From assembly GCF_042652785.1 (NCBI RefSeq), contig NZ_JBHSHD010000002.1, positions 124,001 to 188,000 on the forward strand: a stretch of DNA of 64,000 nt, read 5' to 3'. A model generated the notes under the pieces. The model saw nothing but the letters and a program-made list of their open reading frames with translations, had not been told where the DNA came from and did not search any database. This DNA is from Dokdonella_A ginsengisoli (GTDB taxonomy: Bacteria; Pseudomonadota; Gammaproteobacteria; Xanthomonadales; Rhodanobacteraceae). The translations under genes and the position numbers were made by a program. How positions within the stretch are numbered: the stretch's first letter is position 1; every line of letters starts with the position of its first letter. This document shows, one piece after another, positions 16,718-24,453 of the stretch.

Positions 16718-16787
16718 GGGCGGCCGCCCTAGGGAAAACCCCAACTCGGGTACGCCCGAGGCTGACCGGGCCAGTACGCAGGCGTAC
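16718..16787. promoter_or_regulatory. Cluster of palindromes upstream of the RTX peptidase gene
   Basis: Four perfect dyads lie between the divergent genes: GGGCGGCCGCCC (16718-16729), CCCTAGGG (16727-16734), CTCGGG-TACG-CCCGAG (16745-16760) and GTACGC-AG-GCGTAC (16774-16787). They lie 56-125 bp upstream of the RTX start. They may be regulator sites; no PIP-type box is seen. Confidence 0.4.
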
Positions 16788-16842
16788 GGTGGACTTCCCC
16801 TCGCCAAGGATGGCGCATTTTCCCTGAGTCCCGAGGTACGCC

Positions 16843-18372
16843 ATGTCGCCCGTATCCGCCGTCCGCTCGAACGAATCCTCCTTCCGCGAAGTGCAGCCCA
16901 GCGCCGCGCAGTACGCGAAGGCCGCCGATCTCGATCCCGCCGGCGCCGCACGGGCCGGCGGCACCAGCACGCGCATCGACGGCAACGCCAGCAACAGCGG
17001 CGCGCGCACGACGCGGCAGACGCCGGACGGCAAGACCATCGCGGTCGATCCGCTGCACCAGGACGGCGACATCTCGATCGCGCGCGAGCGCACCCTCGTC
17101 GACGACGGCCAGGGCGGCCAGTACGTCAGCTCCGACCAGCTGGTGGTCACCACCGGCCGCGGCGACGACCGCGTCGCGGTGAGGAACAACACCGACGGCT
17201 CGCTCGCGGTGCAGCTCAACGGCAAGGCCTACCAGTTCGAGATGGCCGACGCGCAGGCGCTGACCGTGCGCAGCGGCGACGGCAACGACACCATCGAGGT
17301 CGCCTCCGACGTCAAGGTCAACCTGATCGTCGACGGCGGCGCCGGCGACGACGCCATCACCACGGGAGCCGGCGACGACATCGTCGACGGCGGCCTGGGC
17401 AACGACACGATCAAGACCGGCGCGGGCAGCGACGACGTGTTCGGCAACAGCGGCAACGACGTCATCGACGCCGGTGCCGGCAACGACGTCGTCTACGGCG
17501 GCGACGGCGACGACACCCTGCTCGGCGCGGAAGGCGCGGACTATCTCGAAGGCGGCGCCGGCAACGACCGCATCGAAGGCGGCGACGGCCAGGACATGCT
17601 CTCCGGCGGCGTCGGCGACGACACCCTGGTCAGCGGCGCCGGCGACGACCGCGTCTACACCGGCGCCGGCACGGACACGGTCGACAACGCGGCCGGCAAG
17701 GACGTCGTCTACGCGCAGCAGGACATCGACACGTTCTCGGCCGCCAAGGGCGCCGACAACCAGATCGTCAACGTCGACCTGACCGGCTCGCCGGGCACGA
17801 AGGGCGTCAAGCTCGAAGGTTCGCCGGCGTTCGTGCAGCGCGTGCAGGCGGACATGGATTTCCTGCAGGCCTCGCCGGTCGGCCGCCAGATGCTGGCCGA
17901 GTTCGACCGCGCCGCCGCCAACGGCAACAGCGTGACGATCCGCGAGCTGTCCAACGAGGAGAACGGCTACACCATGCCGGACGTCGACGCCGGCGGCACC
18001 TGGGCCGACACCGAAATCGTCAACGGCCGCGCCGGCAAGGGCGACGACGCCGTGATCGCGTACAACCCGTCGTTCCACATGAGCGCCTTCCCGGCTCCGG
18101 TCGGCGTGCTGTTCCACGAGATGTCGCACGCCTGGAACGCGGTGACCGGCACCTTCCAGCCGGGCGACTACCGCGGCAGCGACGCGCAGGACCGCAATGC
18201 TGGCGTGCCCAACTCCGAGCGTCAGGCGGTCGGGCTGGAGAACACCGGCGTGAAGTTCGATTTCGACCGCGATCCGAACACGCCCAAGACCACCGCCAAC
18301 CCGGTCGCGCTGAGCGAGAACGGCCTGCGCGCCGAACTCGGCCTGGACCTGCGCCTGCATTACGCGCTCTGA
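16843..18372 (+). CDS. RTX-repeat protein with M91-like zinc metallopeptidase domain
   Basis: 509 residues, no signal peptide. An N-terminal polar region (1-140) is followed by about 14 RTX-type nonapeptide repeats, GGxGxDxUx-like (roughly 164-290, e.g. GGAGDDAI, GGDGDDTL, GGAGNDRI), which bind Ca2+ and usually mark type I secretion. The C-terminal domain has the zinc motif His425-Glu-Met-Ser-His429 with a downstream NSERQAVGL whose Glu459 is a likely third ligand, as in the M91 effector peptidases (NleD, XopG, HopH1). The gene order has no type I or III transporter nearby. It could be an effector or surface-associated protease; substrate unknown. Confidence 0.7.
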   Translation: MSPVSAVRSNESSFREVQPSAAQYAKAADLDPAGAARAGGTSTRIDGNASNSGARTTRQTPDGKTIAVDPLHQDGDISIARERTLVDDGQGGQYVSSDQLVVTTGRGDDRVAVRNNTDGSLAVQLNGKAYQFEMADAQALTVRSGDGNDTIEVASDVKVNLIVDGGAGDDAITTGAGDDIVDGGLGNDTIKTGAGSDDVFGNSGNDVIDAGAGNDVVYGGDGDDTLLGAEGADYLEGGAGNDRIEGGDGQDMLSGGVGDDTLVSGAGDDRVYTGAGTDTVDNAAGKDVVYAQQDIDTFSAAKGADNQIVNVDLTGSPGTKGVKLEGSPAFVQRVQADMDFLQASPVGRQMLAEFDRAAANGNSVTIRELSNEENGYTMPDVDAGGTWADTEIVNGRAGKGDDAVIAYNPSFHMSAFPAPVGVLFHEMSHAWNAVTGTFQPGDYRGSDAQDRNAGVPNSERQAVGLENTGVKFDFDRDPNTPKTTANPVALSENGLRAELGLDLRLHYAL

Positions 18373-18385
18373 ACATCGCGGGGGC

Positions 18386-18391
18386 TAGACT
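18386..18391 (+). promoter_or_regulatory. -10 box of a likely leaderless gene
   Basis: TAGACT ends 7 bp before the GTG start at 18398, so transcription would begin at the start codon itself. Confidence 0.4.
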
Positions 18392-18397
18392 GCGGGC

Positions 18398-19018
18398 GTG
18401 AATGCGATGCTTCCGCTGCTGCTGGCCGCGGCGCTCAACGGCGCCGCGCCGCAGCGCCTGCCCGATCCCCCGCCGTTGCCGCCGTTGACCGACGACACCC
18501 TGCCCAGCACCACGATCGAGGACGCCGGGCTGCGCCTGAACGCGCAGTTCGGTTTCGACGCCGGCAAGCGCCTGCTGCGGCTGCGCTACCTGCTGCACAA
18601 CGGCAGCCGGCAGCCGGTCGCGCTGTTCGATCGCGGCAACAGCCTCGCCGTCGCCCAGGGCCGGCTCAAGGCCGGTTCGGCGGCGACGCCGACCACCGAG
18701 CCGGGCAAGGACGGGCTGGTGCTGCATCACCGCATCGTTCCGCTGCGCAAACCCGCGCCGACCGTGCCGCCGATCCCGCTCGCCGCGCGCGTCGCGCCGG
18801 GCGCCGAACTCGGCGGCGACGTGCTGATCGAAGTCGGCGACGCCACGCACCTGCGCTACTGCCTCGGCGTCGCACCGTTCGAGCCGACGCTGTTCTCGTC
18901 GCGGCAGTCCATCGACGGCGTGGAACTGTGGCGCGCCTCGTTCGACGCCGTCGGCAGGCAGAAGACGCTGTGCACGCCGTGGTTCGACACCGCCAGGCTC
19001 GATTTCGAGTCGCAATAG
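18398..19018 (+). CDS. Secreted protein of unknown function
   Basis: 206 residues. Start GTG 18398 or ATG 18407; the first 16 residues (LPLLLAAALNGAAP) form a short signal peptide. The mature protein starts with a Pro-rich linker (PDPPPLPPLTDD) and then reads as a beta-sandwich (AGLRLNAQFGFD, RLLRLRYLLHNGS). The Asn-Gly-Ser strand pattern resembles periplasmic copper-chaperone or Ig-like domains, but I see no metal-ligand signature. No Shine-Dalgarno is seen; a TAGACT -10 box ends 7 bp upstream. A 69-bp gap separates it from the DUF938 gene. Confidence 0.65.
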   Translation: MNAMLPLLLAAALNGAAPQRLPDPPPLPPLTDDTLPSTTIEDAGLRLNAQFGFDAGKRLLRLRYLLHNGSRQPVALFDRGNSLAVAQGRLKAGSAATPTTEPGKDGLVLHHRIVPLRKPAPTVPPIPLAARVAPGAELGGDVLIEVGDATHLRYCLGVAPFEPTLFSSRQSIDGVELWRASFDAVGRQKTLCTPWFDTARLDFESQ

Positions 19019-19087
19019 GCACGGGACGATGGCCGCGTCGCAACGCGGCGACTCGCGAGCCGCGGCGCGCTCGGGCACACTGAGCGC

Positions 19088-19684
19088 ATGTCCGACAAGC
19101 CCTTCTCCGCCGCCTGCGAACGCAACCGCGACCCGATCCTGGCCGTGCTGCGCGACTGGTTCGCCGATCGCCGGCGCGTGCTCGAGATCGGCAGCGGCAC
19201 CGGCCAGCACGCCGTGCATTTCGCCGCGGCGCTGCCGCAACTCGTCTGGCAGACCTCCGAGCGCACCGAACACCTGCCCGGCCTGCGCGCCTGGCTCGAC
19301 GAGGCGGCGCTGCCGAACACGCCCGCGCCGCTCGCGCTCGACGTCGGCGAAGCCTGGCCGCGCGAAAGCTACGACGCCGTGTTCAGCGCCAATACGCTGC
19401 ACATCCTGAGCTGGCCCGAGGTCGAGATGCTGTTCGCCGCGCTGCCTGCCGCGACGACGCTCGACGCCAGACTCGCCATCTACGGTCCGTTCAACATCGG
19501 CGGCCGCCACACCAGCGACAGCAACGCCGCGTTCGACGCGACGCTGAAGGCACGCGCCGCGCACATGGGCATCCGCGACACGGCCGCCATCGACGTGCTG
19601 GCCGGCAAGGCCGGCTTCGATCTCGCCGACGATCTCGCATTGCCGGCGAACAACCGCCTGCGCCTGTGGCGGCGCATGCGATGA
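19088..19684 (+). CDS. DUF938 family SAM-dependent methyltransferase
   Basis: 198 residues. Opens FSAACERNRDPIL, typical of DUF938 proteins, then the SAM loop RVLEIGSGTGQHAVHFAAAL, the acidic position TSERTEHLPG, and motif SANTLHILSWPEVEMLF. The C-terminus carries GPFNIGGRHTSDSNAAFD, the family-specific signature. Substrate not established. A CACACT element ends 7 bp before the ATG, so the mRNA may be leaderless. Its stop overlaps the next start (ATGA at 19681), so it is translationally coupled to the Dph6-like gene. Confidence 0.8.
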   Translation: MSDKPFSAACERNRDPILAVLRDWFADRRRVLEIGSGTGQHAVHFAAALPQLVWQTSERTEHLPGLRAWLDEAALPNTPAPLALDVGEAWPRESYDAVFSANTLHILSWPEVEMLFAALPAATTLDARLAIYGPFNIGGRHTSDSNAAFDATLKARAAHMGIRDTAAIDVLAGKAGFDLADDLALPANNRLRLWRRMR

Positions 19685-20364
19685 GCACGCCGATCCTGCT
19701 GTCCTGGAGCGGCGGCAAGGACGCGACGCTCGCGCTGGAACGCCTGCGGGCCGACCCCGATCGTCGCGTCGCCGGCCTGCTCACCACCGTGACCGCCGAC
19801 TACGACCGCATCAGCATGCACGGCGTGCGCCGCTCGATCCTGCAGCGGCAGGCCGAAGGCCTCGGCCTGCCGCTGTACGTCGCGCAGATTCCCGCGGTGG
19901 CCGACAACGACCTCTACGAAGCCGCGTTCGCCGATGCCCTGGCGGCGGCGCGGCGTGCCGAACCCGGCCTCGACACGATCGCCTTTGGCGACCTGTTCCT
20001 CGGCGACGTGCGCGCCTGGCGCGAAGCGCAGCTCGCCCGCGCCGGCTGGCACGGGCTGTTTCCGCTGTGGGGCGAGGACACCGCCTCCCTCGCCCGCCAT
20101 TTCGTCGCGCGCGGCTATCGCGCGATCCTCTGCTGCGTCGACACCGCGCAGCTGGATGCGAGTTTCTGCGGCCGCGACTACGACTCGGCCCTGCTCGACG
20201 ACCTGCCGCGCGGCGTCGATCCCTGCGGCGAGAACGGCGAATTCCACACCTGCGCCCATGCCGGGCCACTGTGGCGCGAGCCCATCGAACTGGCGCGCGG
20301 CGAGCGCGTGCTGCGCGACGGACGCTTCCAGTACGTCGATCTGCTCGACCGCGACGCCGCCTGA
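19681..20364 (+). CDS. Dph6-related ATP-pyrophosphatase (diphthine-ammonia ligase-like)
   Basis: 227 residues. The N-terminus has the PP-loop SWSGGKDATLALERL for ATP and GLLTTVTADYDRISMHGVR, both hallmarks of the Dph6/adenosine nucleotide hydrolase family; later motifs are FGDLFLGDVRAWRE, and GVDPCGENGEFHTCAHAGP near the C-terminus. The eukaryotic and archaeal family member makes diphthamide on EF2; bacteria have no diphthamide, so the bacterial substrate is unknown and could be a small amide or nucleotide. The ATG overlaps the stop of the DUF938 methyltransferase gene (ATGA), which suggests a shared pathway. Confidence 0.8.
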   Translation: MSTPILLSWSGGKDATLALERLRADPDRRVAGLLTTVTADYDRISMHGVRRSILQRQAEGLGLPLYVAQIPAVADNDLYEAAFADALAAARRAEPGLDTIAFGDLFLGDVRAWREAQLARAGWHGLFPLWGEDTASLARHFVARGYRAILCCVDTAQLDASFCGRDYDSALLDDLPRGVDPCGENGEFHTCAHAGPLWREPIELARGERVLRDGRFQYVDLLDRDAA

Positions 20365-20386
20365 AGCGGCGCGGCGGTCGCCGGCA

Positions 20387-20521
20387 TCAGCCGCTGGACT
20401 GTCCGCTCGGCGGCGTCGGCGTCGGCTGCTGGTCGGGCGGCGTCGGTTTGAAGGCGGCCAGGGCGAACAGCAGGCCCAGCGCGGCGGCCGACCAAGCGAA
20501 GCGATTCAATGAGATTTTCAT
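20387..20521 (-). CDS. Small membrane or secreted protein, 44 residues
   Basis: ATG 20521-20519 to TGA 20387-20389. The start has an excellent Shine-Dalgarno (AAGGAGAA, 7 bp upstream). Residues 1-24 are hydrophobic with a basic N-terminus (KISLNRFAWSAAALGLLFALAAF), a single membrane helix or signal peptide, followed by a Pro/Gln/Thr-rich tail (PTPPDQQPTPTPPSGQSSG). The tail is typical of exported linkers. It lies between two plus-strand genes and is antisense to neither. Unknown function. Confidence 0.65.
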   Translation of the reverse strand: MKISLNRFAWSAAALGLLFALAAFKPTPPDQQPTPTPPSGQSSG

Positions 20522-20844
20522 TGCTGCGTTCTCCTTTCGTTGCGCGATGGATGCAGTCTCGCGCCGGCGACATGAGCATCGCGTCGGTCGCGCGTTACCG
20601 GCGTGTTATCGCAGGACGCAGGTTGGCCGCGGTTCAAGCCGATGAACGAGGGCCGTCGTCGCAACGGCGCGAACCGCCCCGGATCGTCCTCGTCGAGGAT
20701 CCGGCGCGGGCGCCGCCAGCACATCGATGCCGCCTCCGCACGAACGTCTTCCCGATTCACCGCCGACGATGCGGATGCGTACGGAAGAGGCGGCGCGTAC
20801 CATTCCCCGGCGGCTCGTACGGCCCACTGGGGAGGTGACACGGC
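20522..20844. other. Divergent promoter region of the small protein and the sigma factor
   Basis: About 320 bp without a gene. It holds the promoter of the 44-residue protein (minus strand) and of the ECF sigma factor; the latter has a GGGGAGG Shine-Dalgarno near 20828-20834 and a TACCAT -10-like element near 20799-20804. No repeat or RNA gene was recognised. Confidence 0.4.
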
Positions 20845-21438
20845 TTGAAGCTTTCGTCCGAGGCGTCGACCACGACGACGTCGTCCGCGGGCGACAGGGA
20901 AGTGACCCGGCTGATCCGCGCCTGGCAGGCCGGTGACGCACAAGCGTTCGATCATCTGCTGCCGCACGTGTACGCCGAGCTGCGCGTGATGGCCACGCGG
21001 CTGCTCGCCGGCGAACGCGCCAGCACGCTGCAGCCCACCGAGCTGGTCCACAACGTGCTGCTGAAGGTGCTCGGCATCGACCTGCTGCAGGTCGACGATC
21101 GCGCGCATTTCTTCCACGCCTTCGTGCGGCTGATGCGCCACGAACTGGTCGATCGCGCGCGCGCGGCGAGCGCGGACAAGCGCGGCGCCGGCTGGGTCCG
21201 CGTCGACTGGGCCGACGACCAGGTGCCGCCGCTGCCCGACTCGATCGACGCGGTCCGGCTCGGCGACGCGCTCGACGATCTCGAACACGTCGAACCGCGG
21301 CTGGCGCGGATCGTCGAGCTGCGCTATTTCGTCGGCCTGACCGTGCAGGAGATCGCCACGCTGCTCGAGCTGGACGAGCGCACCGTGTATCGCGACTGGG
21401 CGATGGCGCGCGGCTGGCTGCGCGAGCACCTGGACTGA
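20845..21438 (+). CDS. ECF-family RNA polymerase sigma factor
   Basis: 197 residues starting at TTG 20845, which has a GGAGG Shine-Dalgarno 8-10 bp upstream; no better start exists. Region 2 (LIRAWQAGDAQAFDHLLPHVYAELRVMA, with AHFFHAFVRLMRHELVDRARA) and region 4 (LARIVELRYFVGLTVQEIATLLELDERTVYRDW) are intact. The HVYAELR-x-A pattern matches the sigma-70 subfamily that is almost always encoded next to a TPR-bearing serine/threonine kinase in Xanthomonadales and other phyla. No anti-sigma factor gene is adjacent; the kinase 16 bp downstream is the likely regulator. Confidence 0.85.
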   Translation: MKLSSEASTTTTSSAGDREVTRLIRAWQAGDAQAFDHLLPHVYAELRVMATRLLAGERASTLQPTELVHNVLLKVLGIDLLQVDDRAHFFHAFVRLMRHELVDRARAASADKRGAGWVRVDWADDQVPPLPDSIDAVRLGDALDDLEHVEPRLARIVELRYFVGLTVQEIATLLELDERTVYRDWAMARGWLREHLD

Positions 21439-21454
21439 GCGATCGCTCGTCGCC

Positions 21455-24262
21455 ATGACCGAACCTGCACGCCGACGCGCCGAACTGGCCCTGCTGCACG
21501 CATTGTTCGACCTGACGCCCGCGCAGCGCGATCTTCGCCTGGCCGAAGTCGAGCACGCCGATCGCGAACTCGCCGACGCCGTCCGCCGCATGCTGGCCAC
21601 CTCCGATACGGTCGCCGCGAACCAGGCGCAGATGCGTCCCGCGGCGGCCGAGGTCGCCGCCGGCTGCGTGCTCGGCGGCCGCTTCCGCCTGCTGCGTCCG
21701 CTCGGCCGCGGCGGCATGGGCGAGGTGTACCTGGCGCGTCGCGACGACGGCATCGACCAGCACGTGGCGATCAAGATCCTGCACGGCGAAGGACTGGCGG
21801 TGACGCGCGAGCGAGCGCACCGCGAACAGCAGATCCTGGCGCGGCTGACGCACCCCAACATCGCCGGGCTGATCGACGCCGGCCTGACCGACGCGGGCCG
21901 GCCGTGGTTCGCGATGGACTACGTCGACGGCGAGCGCCTGCTGGAGTGGTGCGACCATCGCACGCTGACGTTGCCCGCGCGCGTGCGTCTGTTCGTGCAG
22001 ATCGCGCGCGCGTTGCAGTTCGCGCATCGCAACCTGGTCCTGCATCGGGACGTGAAGCCGTCGAACATCCTCGTCGACCACGACGGCATACCCGTGCTGC
22101 TCGATTTCGGCATCGCCAAGGTGATCGACGCGCAGGCACCCGCGCACGAGACCCGCACCCTGGCGCTCACGCCGGCCTACGCCGCACCGGAACAGCTGCG
22201 CGGCGAGCCGGCGACCACCGCCAGCGAGGTCTACCAGCTCGGCATCGTGCTGTACGAGCTGACGAGCGGCATCTCCGCACGCGAAGCGCGTGCGCACGCG
22301 CAGGCCGATGCCACCACGGTCGTGGTGCCTGCGCCGCATCAGGCGTTCGCCGCGTGTTGGCTGCGCGACCGCGCCCAGGCCGAACGCCTGGTCCGCCTGC
22401 GCGCCAGCTCGCCGCAGAAGCTGCGCCGCGACTTGAAGGGCGACCTCGGCCGCATCATCGCCAAGGCGAGCGCGCCGCTGCCGGCCGAACGCTACGACAC
22501 CGCGCAGGCCTTCGCCGACGACCTCGAACGCTGGCTGGCCGGCAACCCGGTCAGCGCCCATCGCGGCAGCTGGCGCTACCGCGTCGGCAAGCTGGTGCGC
22601 CGGCACAAGGCGGCGAGCGCGCTGACCGCCGTGCTCGCGCTGGGCCTGCTCGCGGTCAGCGCCCTGGCGCTCGATCGCGCACAGCGCGAGCACGAGCAGC
22701 GCGTGGAGGCCGAACGACAGCGCGAGCGTTCCGACGCCCTGGTCGACTTTTTCCGCAGCCTGTTCCGGCAGGCCGATCCAGATCTGGCCGGCGCCTCGCA
22801 GATCGGCGCCGATCAGCTGCTCGAACGCGCCGACGTCGCACTGGACGCGCGCAACGACGTGGACCCGTCCGTGCGCGCCGCGCTGCTGAGCGAAATCGCC
22901 GCGGCGTTCTACAACCTCGGCATGCCGCGCAACGGCCTCGCCGCCGCGGAACAGGCGGTGACGCTGTCGACGCCACGCCGCGCCGACAACCCCAAGGACT
23001 ACCTCCGCAGCGTCGACGTGGCGTCCAGCATCTACGCCAGCATCGGCCGCGAGCGCGATGCGGTCGACCTGATCACGCAGGCGCTGCCGACGGCGAGCCA
23101 GGTGCGCGACGACCAGCTCGACTGGCAGGCCAAGCTGATGTCCCGCCGCAGCCGCAGCCGGTTCGCGCTCGGTCAGGTGCGCGAGGCGGTGGCGGACATG
23201 CAGGCCGTCGTCGAAACCCTGCGCCGACGCGGTGCGCTGGACGGCGACGACGGCGTCGAGGCGCGGATTTCCCTGGCGAAGTTCCTCGGCAGCCAGGGCG
23301 ACTACCGATCCGCCGTCGACGCATTGCGCGAGATCGTCGAGCACGCAGCGGGAAGCACGTCCAGAAGTACCCGGCTTGCCGCGCGCTCGAATCTGGGAAT
23401 GAATCTGCTGGGCGCAGGCGAATACCGCCAGGCCGCCGCCGTGCTCGAACCGGCGCTGGCGGAGAGCGGGTCCCTGTACGGGCCCGAGTCGTATCCGGCG
23501 ATCGTTCTGCACTACCTGCTGCTGCGCAGCCATCTCGCCCTCGGCGAGCCCGAACGCGCCCGCGTTTTCCTGGATCACCTGCAGAAGGTGCGGCCGGCGT
23601 CCGTGGCGCAATTCGCCCGCGCGAAGGAATACATCGCCAGCGCCGGCATCCGCTACCAGCTCGCCACCGGCCGCTTCGGCGACGCGGCGAGCCAGGCGCA
23701 GCAGGCGCTCGATGCGTCCGAGGCGGACGCGGATACAGGTGAGCTGCACAGGCTGCTCGGCGAAGCCCAGTTGCAGCAGGGCGATCCGCGCCGGGCGCTG
23801 GCGACCTTCGCGCGGGCATCGGAGAAGGACACAGCGCTGAACAACCCGCTGCGCATCGCCTCGATCGAAGACGGCATCGGCCGTGCGCATCTGGCGCTGG
23901 GCGAACTCGACGAGGCGATCGCACATCTGAGCCGCGCGGCGGAGCCGTTCCGCCGCCTGCAGGGCACGGACACGCCGGACGCGCTGCGCGTCGCCGTCCA
24001 TCTGCTGTGGGCGCAGGCGCTGGCGACGCGCGATCCGGACCTGCTCGAATGCCTCGATGCGCAGCGCGCGGCGCTGGTCGGCGCGCTCGGCGGCGAAGAC
24101 CGGCTGCAGATCTGGCAGTTCGACCGCCTGCGCGACCGGCTCGCGCACCAGCTGGGCCGACCCGGCATCGATCCCGACCGGCTCGCGCGCGCCGAACGCG
24201 GCCTGCTACGCGTCTCCGGCACCGGGAAAGTGCCGGACCATCGGGGCGTCGGGACGTTCTAG
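21455..24262 (+). CDS. Transmembrane serine/threonine kinase with TPR-like sensor domain
   Basis: 935 residues. A helical N-terminal 75-residue segment precedes a full Hanks-type kinase domain: G-loop LGRGGMGEVYLARR (near 84), VAIK, catalytic HRDVKPSN (His197-Asp199), DFGIAK (Asp217) and APEQL. One membrane helix follows (about 390-410, AVLALGLLAVSALAL). The extracytoplasmic C-terminal 500 residues are helical TPR repeats, e.g. AAFYNLGMPRNGLAAAEQA. It is co-transcribed with the sigma factor. It probably senses an envelope signal and phosphorylates the sigma factor or its regulators. Its last product-side neighbour is a secreted protein with the GFDP end. Confidence 0.9.
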   Translation: MTEPARRRAELALLHALFDLTPAQRDLRLAEVEHADRELADAVRRMLATSDTVAANQAQMRPAAAEVAAGCVLGGRFRLLRPLGRGGMGEVYLARRDDGIDQHVAIKILHGEGLAVTRERAHREQQILARLTHPNIAGLIDAGLTDAGRPWFAMDYVDGERLLEWCDHRTLTLPARVRLFVQIARALQFAHRNLVLHRDVKPSNILVDHDGIPVLLDFGIAKVIDAQAPAHETRTLALTPAYAAPEQLRGEPATTASEVYQLGIVLYELTSGISAREARAHAQADATTVVVPAPHQAFAACWLRDRAQAERLVRLRASSPQKLRRDLKGDLGRIIAKASAPLPAERYDTAQAFADDLERWLAGNPVSAHRGSWRYRVGKLVRRHKAASALTAVLALGLLAVSALALDRAQREHEQRVEAERQRERSDALVDFFRSLFRQADPDLAGASQIGADQLLERADVALDARNDVDPSVRAALLSEIAAAFYNLGMPRNGLAAAEQAVTLSTPRRADNPKDYLRSVDVASSIYASIGRERDAVDLITQALPTASQVRDDQLDWQAKLMSRRSRSRFALGQVREAVADMQAVVETLRRRGALDGDDGVEARISLAKFLGSQGDYRSAVDALREIVEHAAGSTSRSTRLAARSNLGMNLLGAGEYRQAAAVLEPALAESGSLYGPESYPAIVLHYLLLRSHLALGEPERARVFLDHLQKVRPASVAQFARAKEYIASAGIRYQLATGRFGDAASQAQQALDASEADADTGELHRLLGEAQLQQGDPRRALATFARASEKDTALNNPLRIASIEDGIGRAHLALGELDEAIAHLSRAAEPFRRLQGTDTPDALRVAVHLLWAQALATRDPDLLECLDAQRAALVGALGGEDRLQIWQFDRLRDRLAHQLGRPGIDPDRLARAERGLLRVSGTGKVPDHRGVGTF

Positions 24263-24453
24263 CCGGGCGCGGCGGGACCGCGCCGGCTGTTCGCCGCGCA
24301 CCTTCGTGCTTCACCTGGCGTACCCGGGTGGCCCTCAAACCACTCCCATGTCAGGTTCCGGCGCCGAAATCCGCCCTGTGGGGCGGGCACGCTCGCGCAA
24401 CGATCGGGCGGATGCCGCATCGCACCCGTACACCGACTGTTCGGAGACCTTTC

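Noticed and set aside
17332..17715. Tandem DNA repeats, possibly a CRISPR-like array
   Set aside because: They encode RTX nonapeptides in frame; unit spacing and sequence vary and no repeat/spacer pattern exists. No CRISPR array or cas gene is seen in the window.
20606..24148. 1180-codon open frame on the minus strand
   Set aside because: Antisense shadow of the sigma factor and kinase genes; composition is low-complexity and no motif is present.
24263..24290. GC-rich stem after the kinase gene as a terminator
   Set aside because: The stem has a bulge and no T-tract follows; evidence too weak to list as a terminator.
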